Below, in pieces: positions 31,974 through 38,067 of a stretch of 38,067 bases of DNA. Position 1 is the stretch's first letter. Each line of letters starts with the position of its first letter. The notes beneath the pieces were generated by a model that was given only the letters and a program-made list of their open reading frames with translations, had not been told where the DNA came from and searched no databases. Source of the DNA: Rhizophagus sp. LPA8_4_AMF (Eukaryota > Glomeromycota > Glomeromycetes > Glomerales > Glomeraceae); the NCBI GenBank assembly GCA_021464525.1, contig JADRCO010000312.1, positions 1 through 38,067 of the forward strand, written 5' to 3'. A program made the translations under genes and the position numbers.

Positions 31974-32432
31974 ATGAACCGAAATTTTATTTTTGCCTTC
32001 ATTTTATTAACTATATTTTCCATAATCAATGCCGTTCCATACCAACTTCGTAAAAGGGAAACTAAATTTGTTCTATGTAATGAGCCAGCAGTTGAACCAA
32101 TCGATGTAAAAGTCACACCTGACCCTATTGTTTCTGAAATACCTGAGACTTATACTGTTTCCGGTAAATTAAGTCATGATATAATCGCAAATAAAACCTT
32201 ACTTGGAATTAGATATCTTGATGTGACCGGCCATACTCCCATTCCCTTAGGTGACCTTTATAGTCTGCCTTTTGATAAGTCATATAAGTCAGGAGAACAA
32301 TTTACTTTTACAGCAAAAGATGTTCCAACGCCTAAACTTAGTAAACTATACGAAATTTATGTTAATATTTGGGATGAAGCACTTTCTGAAACAATTGCCT
32401 GTGCATATACGAATAATATAGATGAAGCTTAA
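31974..32432 (+). CDS. Secreted ML-domain (NPC2/PG-PI transfer-like) protein 1
   Basis: 152 residues. Residues 1-20 are a signal peptide (MNRNFIFAFILL...INA). A short pro-segment VPYQLRKR (21-28) follows, ending in a dibasic Kex2-type site. The remainder reads as an ML beta-sandwich: a Cys early (VLCNEP), DVKVTPDPI, TYTVSGKLSHDI, GEQFTFTAKDVP, and a late Cys (TIACAYTNN). ML proteins bind single lipids, and fungal members are called PG/PI transfer proteins or NPC2-like. The ligand is unknown, and location outside the cell or in the vacuole is inferred. The C-terminal end differs from gene 2 by a one-base shift that ends the frame at NNIDEA, near the usual domain end. The ATG follows TTTTTCAG, possibly a leader-intron acceptor. 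Confidence 0.85.
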   Translation: MNRNFIFAFILLTIFSIINAVPYQLRKRETKFVLCNEPAVEPIDVKVTPDPIVSEIPETYTVSGKLSHDIIANKTLLGIRYLDVTGHTPIPLGDLYSLPFDKSYKSGEQFTFTAKDVPTPKLSKLYEIYVNIWDEALSETIACAYTNNIDEA

Positions 32433-34241
32433 GCGTATATACTCTATCGATGAGCGTTCATATCCTATCCTATCGCCGAGTGTTCCTAAATGCTTTAATA
32501 TTTTATATCAACGAAAAAAAAATTACCATCGCTGGTTAATCTTCCATGATATAAGAACTTATTTATTTTATTTTTCGATAATATTTAATATTAATTTTAA
32601 TATAGTATATTTGATTTTAAATCTATTTTTGTAAAGAAAGAATGATATACTTATTTTATTGTTTAATTTGTTAACCATGGTTTTAAAAAATAAATTTTAA
32701 ACCAGTTTTTTTTAATATACAGTAATATACTATATCCTTCCACGTCAATTAAATCAATATAAACGTTTACAATTTATTTACTTTTATTACTTTATGCGCA
32801 GAATTTATTTTATATTACCGTACTTTTATTTAGTTTAAATAATTATTAAACGAAAAAAAATCCACTATATTTAATGCCTATAAATTTAATTAAATTTCAA
32901 TTTTCATGATTTTGTTCCAGCAAATTCGGTATTATAAATTGGTCAAAATGAGATATAACGAATGTTGAGAATAAATTTTGACTTTTCGAGATTGATATTT
33001 CAAATAAACTTAGAGTTGACTTCTTAATTACGAGAATAAACATAATAACTTATTTTTAGATAAGAGAATCATAGGTTATATATTATTATCGCTGTTTTCA
33101 AAATATATGAATCGATGCTTTAAAGTTTTTGAAAATATTCTGTGTATTTTTGATTTATTTTTAGCCATTGTTTGAACGGATATTAATAATTTTGAGGATC
33201 GTTCAGATTTAGAGATAGTGATTATCTATAATGACAATTGATTTAGAATTTAACGGATATCCAAAGTGTAATTTGTGTACAGTATAGCGAATCTATTGTT
33301 ATATATAAAAATTGAAATAAATTTTATGACTAAAACATTAATTTCGCAAAGAATATTTGTTCCAAAATTTTTTGTTTTCAAACACTTATTTATAGCTTTA
33401 AATTACAATGTTATGGATAACGGATCCAGTCTCTAATGAGACTATATCAAGACAATATCTTGATTAAAAATTTCACGATAAATTTTCGATATGATCACTA
33501 TTTGGTTTCGATTTTAAAAGTTTCTGCGAAGAAAGGAATAAATATATTTGTCGGTACATCGTATTAAGGTATAGTAATTACATTCGTTATTACATTTTAC
33601 CGTATTTTACTTTTGAATAATTTAATACAAAAGCAAAAAACTTCATTTGTGAAATAAATAATAAATAAAATACTCATTATATTAAAAATTTGTCTGATAA
33701 TTTAAATGAATAATTGAAAATGACATAATTTTATTAGTTTGAATAGTTGTTTGGACTTTGGATTACTGATTATGTATAATTATGCCATTAAATCGAGGAG
33801 AAAAAGTATGTTCTTCATACTTTTCCTTCTTTTCCTTCATTTACTTCCTTAAAGTTAAGTTTAACCAATCATCAATAATAATACTTAAATCCTCTTAATA
33901 TATGTTTTCATGATTACATTGATAGAATAACTTAGAATTTAAGCGCGATAACCAAAAAAATTTTTTTCGTTGTCATGAATAAATTAGTAAGAAATAATTC
34001 ATTCGATAAATATTTTTAGAAACATTATCAAAGTGTTAAAAATTAATTAATTTATCCCGAAAATGGGGGTTGGAATAATCGAATTAATCGAAAACCAAAT
34101 CAGTATCTATTTTACTCGTGTTACCCGTTATTCTGGTAAATTTGGCCAGAGTTACCGCCGATCACATGCTTTATTTTATTTTTATGAAAATTATTAAATG
34201 GTCAACGGTTAATCGCTCTAATTATGGAAATCGTGCTAATA

Positions 34242-34371
34242 ATTTACACGTGTTGATTTGCATTATAAAATGAATTAATCATCCCATTTTTAAAAAATTG
34301 AATTTTTTCAAAAGGCGGAATTACGATATTCTATGAATTCAGGAGACAGTTTTTTTTTTCTTTATAAAAAG
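34242..34371 (+). promoter_or_regulatory. ML gene 2 promoter: E-box and TATA box
   Basis: ATTTACACGTGTTGATTTGC at 34242-34261 matches the ML gene 3 element exactly and the ML gene 1 element closely. TATAAAAAG lies at 34363-34371, about 65 bases before the ATG. The second E-box and the GTGAGT seen in gene 1 are absent. Confidence 0.55.
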
Positions 34372-34433
34372 ACCAAGTTCCATTATAATGAAATATTTAT
34401 TAATATTCATAATTCCAAATAAATTTTTTCAGG

Positions 34434-34934
34434 ATGAACCGAAATTTCATTTTGGTCTTAATTTTATTAACTACATTTTCCATAATCAATGCCGTTCCAC
34501 ACCAACTTCGTAAAAGAAAAACTAAATTTGTTCTATGTAATGAGCCAGCAGTTGAACCAATCGATGTAACAGTCACACCTGACCCTATTGTTTCTAAAAT
34601 ACCTGAGACTTATACTGTTTCCGGTAAATTAAGTCATGATATAATCGCAAAAAAAACCTCACTTGTAATTACATATCTTGATGCGAACGGTCATCTTTTC
34701 ATAAGTGACCTTACGCTGCCTTTTGATAAGTCATATAAAGCAGGAGAACAATTTACTTTTACTGCAAAAGATGTTCCAACACCCAAACTTACTAAAACAT
34801 ACGAAATTTACGTTAATATTTGGGATGAAAAACTTTCTGAAACAATTGCCTGTGCATATACGAATAATGTGAAGAGGCTTAAGCGTACATATCCTACCGC
34901 TGAGCGTTCATATCCTATTGCCGAGCGTTCCTAA
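34434..34934 (+). CDS. Secreted ML-domain (NPC2/PG-PI transfer-like) protein 2
   Basis: 166 residues with the same plan as gene 1: signal peptide 1-20, pro-segment ending LRKR at 28, then the ML domain with early and late Cys (VLCNEP, TIACAYTNN). Three residues are missing in the GH...LPFD loop relative to gene 1. The frame runs on past the domain into a basic tail with a repeated (A)ERSYPIAERS-like unit, about 20 residues long. The same tail exists out of frame after gene 1. It differs from gene 1 at roughly 20 or more residues although its 3' flank is nearly identical. The function is inferred as lipid binding outside the cell or in the secretory system. Confidence 0.85.
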   Translation: MNRNFILVLILLTTFSIINAVPHQLRKRKTKFVLCNEPAVEPIDVTVTPDPIVSKIPETYTVSGKLSHDIIAKKTSLVITYLDANGHLFISDLTLPFDKSYKAGEQFTFTAKDVPTPKLTKTYEIYVNIWDEKLSETIACAYTNNVKRLKRTYPTAERSYPIAERS

Positions 34935-35759
34935 ATGCTTTAATATTTTATATCAATGAAAAAAATTACAGTCGCTGGTCTAATCTTCCATGATATAAGA
35001 GCTTATTTATTTTATTTTTTCGATAATATTTAATATTAATTTTAATATAGTATATTTGATTTTAAATCTATTTTTGTAAAGAAAGAATGATATACTTATT
35101 TTATTGTTTAATTTGTTAACCATGGTTTTAAAAAATAAATTTTAAACCAGTTTTTTTTAATATACAGTAATATACTATATCCTTCCACGTCAATTAAATC
35201 AATATAAACGTTTACAATTTATTTACTTTTATTACTTTATGCGCAGAATTTATTTTATATTACCGTACTTTTATTTAGTTTAAATAATTATTAAACGAAA
35301 AAAAATCCACTATATTTAATGCCTATAAATTTAATTAAATTTCAATTTTCATGATTTTGTTCCAGCAAATTCGGTATTATAAATTGGTCAAAATGAGATA
35401 TAACGAATGTTGAGAATAAATTTTGACTTTTCGAGATTGATATTTCAAATAAACTTAGAGTTGACTTCTTAATTACGAGAATAAACATAATAACTTATTT
35501 TTAGATAAAAAAATCATAGGTTATATATTATTATCGCTGTTTCAAAAATATGTGAATCGATGCTTTAAGTATGTATTTTTTGATTTATTTTTAGGGGTTG
35601 GATCCATTGTATTAATAATTTTAAGGATCGTTCAGATTTATAGATAGTGATTATCTATAATGATAATTGATTTAGAATTTAATATCCGACGGATATCTTT
35701 ATAGCGAATCTAAAATTGGATGTTATTTATTGAATAAATTTAATTTTATTATTCAATCT

Positions 35760-36345
35760 CAAAGTAAATAAGTTCCCCTTAAAAAATCAAAATTAAGACG
35801 CAGTAAGGAGTGAGGCCCGGTTATTAATTTTCAATGAAATGGCAAGTCGGGTAATTTTTATGTCGGTAATATGTCATTTCGATAACACGAAGTTAGGCAA
35901 TTTTTCATGTCGGTAAAATGGAAGTCGGCAAAATGATGTTGGTTAATTTCCATCTAAAATATTCATATCTGTTTGAAATTGTATCTTTTCCCCTAAAGTA
36001 CAAATTAATTATGAAAAATTTTCATTGTCTAGTAATAATTAGCTTAGTTTTGTGTTTTATGGCCTAAATAAATTAATAAGTTGAATTATATTAATAAATC
36101 AATTCTATTTCCAGTAAATTTGAGTTAGTACATAATAAAAAATTTTTAATATAGTCTATGGTAGGTTTAAAGCGGAACCGTGATGATCAATGATATCTAC
36201 GGATTCCCATGTAATAACTATCACATGTTTATTACGGAGCTTATAAATAATTTCATGAAGGGAAAAAACCCCTGATATTCCTAGCTCCCCATGAAATTAC
36301 AAGTATTTATTCCATGGGTATCAATGAATAACTGGAATATTTACT
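35760..36345. repeat. Upstream unit remnant and spacer before ML gene 3
   Basis: 35790-35950 repeats the segment found at 31480-31700. The rest is AT-rich with the direct words CATGTAATAAC (about 36219 and 36412) and AAGTATTTATT (about 36301 and 36393). These bracket the hairpin entry below and may be element flanks. Confidence 0.4.
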
Positions 36346-36382
36346 GATGCCTTGGAGGCCCTCCCGAAGGGAGGGAAGCATC
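36346..36382. repeat. GC-rich hairpin
   Basis: GATGC...CCCTCCC-GAA-GGGAGGG...GCATC. The inner 7-bp arms are perfect with a 3-base loop, and the outer 5-bp arms are also complementary. No T run follows it, so it is not called a terminator. Confidence 0.6.
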
Positions 36383-36960
36383 GGTGTATATGAAGTATTT
36401 ATTAGATACTCATGTAATAACAAGCTTATCTCATTGTGTATGATGTATACATCGATGGATTTATATTTTTTATATTTTTTTTATATTTTGTTAACAATAA
36501 TTTTAGCATAATAGAATAGGATAAATTCTGGGCACAATATTCCAGTAAAATTTTGGCAATTTTTGAATTATGAATTACAGATGAGTTATGAATTGAATCA
36601 AACAAATTAAAGGATGAAATACAAACAAATATTATGAACTAATTTTCCGAACTAGTATCATCCTATTCGCAGTTTGGTGATATTATAATACTCTATTCAA
36701 TAACCAATAATTAAAGTCAAATTTCTTTTTATAAAAGATTGTAAATTCAAAGCATTGATTGCGTCTACTTAGGGTTAGAATCAGTTCAAATTCAATAATC
36801 TATTAACCTATTTATGACTTCTATCTCGAGCTTTATTGCATTAAAAATTTAAAATATTCTGTGTATTTATTCAAAATACTGTGATAAACTCAAATATTTT
36901 CCTACAACCCAATTGCAAAAGGCAATTTTTTTTGCTGATCTGCTTGTTTAAAAATAACTA

Positions 36961-37085
36961 CAGTGGGGAACCTGCCGAAAAAAACAGTGGGGACCTGTTG
37001 AAAATCAGCGAGGGATTTGCTGAAAAACAGCCAGGAACCTGCTGAACATGACAAGAGGTTTGCTGAAACTAGCAGACTTTTGAAA
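36961..37085. repeat. Minisatellite of about 20-24 bp units
   Basis: Five to six degenerate units following CAG(T/C)(G/C)(G/A)GGAACCTGCTGAAAA occur at about 36961, 36985, 37006, 37028, 37052 and 37072. The minus-strand frame over it (FPTVVIF, QQVPTVFFGRF, SAGSWLFF) mirrors peptide repeats I associate with Rhizophagus low-complexity ORFs, but it is probably not a gene. Confidence 0.55.
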
Positions 37086-37131
37086 TACCTTAAAGTGTTG
37101 TAAATTAACAAATTTGGAATTAATCCCAAAA

Positions 37132-37151
37132 ATTTACACGTGTTGATTTGC
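37132..37151 (+). promoter_or_regulatory. ML gene 3 E-box element
   Basis: ATTTACACGTGTTGATTTGC (E-box CACGTG at 37137-37142) is followed by G(T)TGTAAAATGAA, as in gene 2. It lies about 260 bases before the ATG at 37413. No TATAAAAAG is seen at the corresponding place. Confidence 0.5.
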
Positions 37152-37412
37152 GTTGTAAAATGAACATAATCCCCATCCTTTTCGAGGATCGACTTGTATG
37201 AAGGTTTTTTATGCCGATGTTCTTGGCCTTGGGAATTTTTTGCTTTAGAAGGTCATGGAAGGTTGCGTATTATGTGTGTCACGAGTTAGGGCTGAATAGA
37301 CTAGTATTAAATGGGGTACATTATACAATTTTTTTGATTTAAACCTTAAAAAAAAATAATTCGATCGGATAATCTATTTTAAAAACTGAAAAATAACTAA
37401 AATATTTTCAAG

Positions 37413-37670
37413 ATGAACCGAAATTTTATTTTTGTCTTCATTTTATTAGCTACGTTTTTCATGATCGATGCCGTTTCATATCAACTTCGTAAAAGAAAGA
37501 CTAAATTTTATCCATGTCCAGTAGCAAAAGGTGTTGCTGATGTAACAATCGCACCTGACCCTCCTATTTCTGAACAACCCGCCACTTATACTGTTTTCGG
37601 TACATTAAGTAAAGATATAATGGCAGAAAGAACCGTGGTTGGGGGAACCCTAACACATAAAAATTCTTAA
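37413..37670 (+). pseudogene. Truncated third ML-domain gene
   Basis: 85 codons: a signal peptide (MNRNFIFVFILL...IDA), pro-segment ending LRKR, an early Cys pair (YPCPVA), DVTIAPDPPISEQPATYTVF and GTLSKDIMAERT, then divergence into GGTLTHKNS and a stop. The second half of the ML domain and the late Cys are missing. Similarity to genes 1 and 2 ends near 37650, and a minus-strand coding-like block begins at 37678. A breakpoint or insertion there probably cut the gene. The start and promoter element are intact, so a short secreted peptide could still be made. Confidence 0.6.
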
Positions 37671-37677
37671 ATTAATA

Positions 37678-38060
37678 TTACATGAAACAATATGTTTCTA
37701 CTGAATTTTGACTTTGTGCTTCTTCTTCATCACTAATTTCAGGTGACATTAAGTCTCATGAGAATAATACTTTAAATTCTTTTATTGGATGTCTTAATAC
37801 TTCTGTATTAAGTGCACTAATAGCATCTTTTCGTGCATTAGATTTCTATAAAAATTGTAAAGTATTAACAGCATACTATTAAATATTATGATGCAGCAAG
37901 TGTGAATAATATATTTTATTGTTACGACGATTATTGACATTTTTGCCTTTGATTTGGCAGCTGAGGATTTGGAAGCAATACGTTGTGTCCAAAAGTATGT
38001 GTTACAGATCTGCTGAACTAATTCTGGTGACCATGTTTCACCTTTTTCTATTAAAAGCAA
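37678..38060 (-). pseudogene. Partial or broken gene of unknown family at the window edge
   Basis: The minus strand reads LIEKGETWSPELVQQICNTY then FWTQRIASKSSAAKSKAKM (about 38050-37945). A likely intron follows (GTAACA at 37925, TTTTTATAG ending at 37846, 80 nt). After it comes KSNARKDAISALNTEVLRHP IKEFKVLFS, an in-frame TGA, and DLMSPEISDEEEAQSQNSVE to a TAA at 37678. Amino-acid composition is convincing for coding sequence, but the internal stop suggests decay. The upstream end lies outside the window, so the protein may be longer. No family was recognised. Confidence 0.4.
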
Positions 38061-38067
38061 TAATAAT

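Larger units (their letters stand above)
30735..35660 (+). repeat. Tandem segmental duplication carrying ML genes 1 and 2
   Basis: Unit 1 is about 30735-33250 and unit 2 about 33640-35660. The 5' edges share blocks such as ACTTCATTT(A/G)TGAAATAAAT, AAAAATTTGTCT and AATTCATTCGATA. The 3' flanks (32632-33110 and 35077-35555) look almost identical base for base, including ATGCGCAGAATTTATTTTAT and TTCCAGCAAATTCGG. Unit 1 has about 450 extra bases between the 5' edge and the gene, including the HMG-like fragment at 31025. Confidence 0.75.

Noticed and set aside
32422..32634. 70-codon frame after ML gene 1
   Set aside because: It is the out-of-frame continuation of the ML tail plus AT-rich 3' flank, not a separate gene.
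36902..37129. 75-codon minus-strand frame
   Set aside because: It is a translation of the minisatellite. It lacks a plausible start context or domain.
1..38067. tRNA or rRNA genes and CRISPR arrays
   Set aside because: I looked for A/B box pairs, rRNA-like GC blocks and regularly spaced repeats by eye and found none. The sequence is eukaryotic in character.

Overview
The window looks like nuclear DNA of an arbuscular mycorrhizal fungus (Glomeromycotina, Rhizophagus-like). This is inferred from very AT-rich sequence, short GT-AG introns of about 70-90 nt, and the gene families present: multiplied BTB-BACK-TLDc proteins, MATA-type HMG-box proteins, secreted ML-domain (NPC2/PG-PI transfer-like) proteins, and the tail of a non-LTR retrotransposon ORF of a type common in Rhizophagus. 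No database search was possible. Family names rest on motifs read by eye, and species-level assignment is not secured.

Layout. 394-1551 (+) encodes a Cys-rich membrane protein of unknown function. From 2.7 to 22 kb lies a direct array of BTB-BACK-TLDc genes: four intact two-exon genes (3322-4817, 12438-13931, 16077-17550, 20498-21998), all on the plus strand. Each has a first exon of exactly 254 nt and the same intron position. Decayed relatives lie at 5174-5730 and around 2703. The four promoters share an element built around a TTTTGGCC-type palindrome. Between array members lie a retrotransposon ORF tail (6676-7878, minus) with five in-frame stops and no indels, several palindromic repeats, a short spliced coding-like locus of unknown family (15121-15625) behind a cluster of TGACTCA sites, and a minus-strand unit near 19.15-19.64 kb with two textbook introns but no convincing protein.

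The 25-28.4 kb region carries two HMG-box genes transcribed away from each other (24967-25473 minus; 28062-28391 plus). They share a similar acidic C-terminal end. The upstream region of the first is duplicated in tandem and includes a dead copy of its start. A possible HMG-box fragment lies at 31025-31255.

The last 7 kb is an array of secreted ML-domain genes (31974-32432, 34434-34934, and a truncated third at 37413-37670). All have a signal peptide followed by a dibasic RKR processing site, and all lie behind a conserved CACGTG-containing promoter motif. Downstream flanks of the first two are nearly identical while the proteins differ at many residues. The window ends in a partial or broken minus-strand gene of unknown type.

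Overall this is an accessory, duplication-driven region where three lineage-expanded families (BTB-TLDc, HMG-box, ML) sit side by side with their dead copies. The observations most worth a second look are the shared promoter modules of the BTB-TLDc and ML families, the contrast between ML coding and flanking divergence, the unexplained spliced loci near 15.1 and 19.4 kb, and the bZIP-site cluster.
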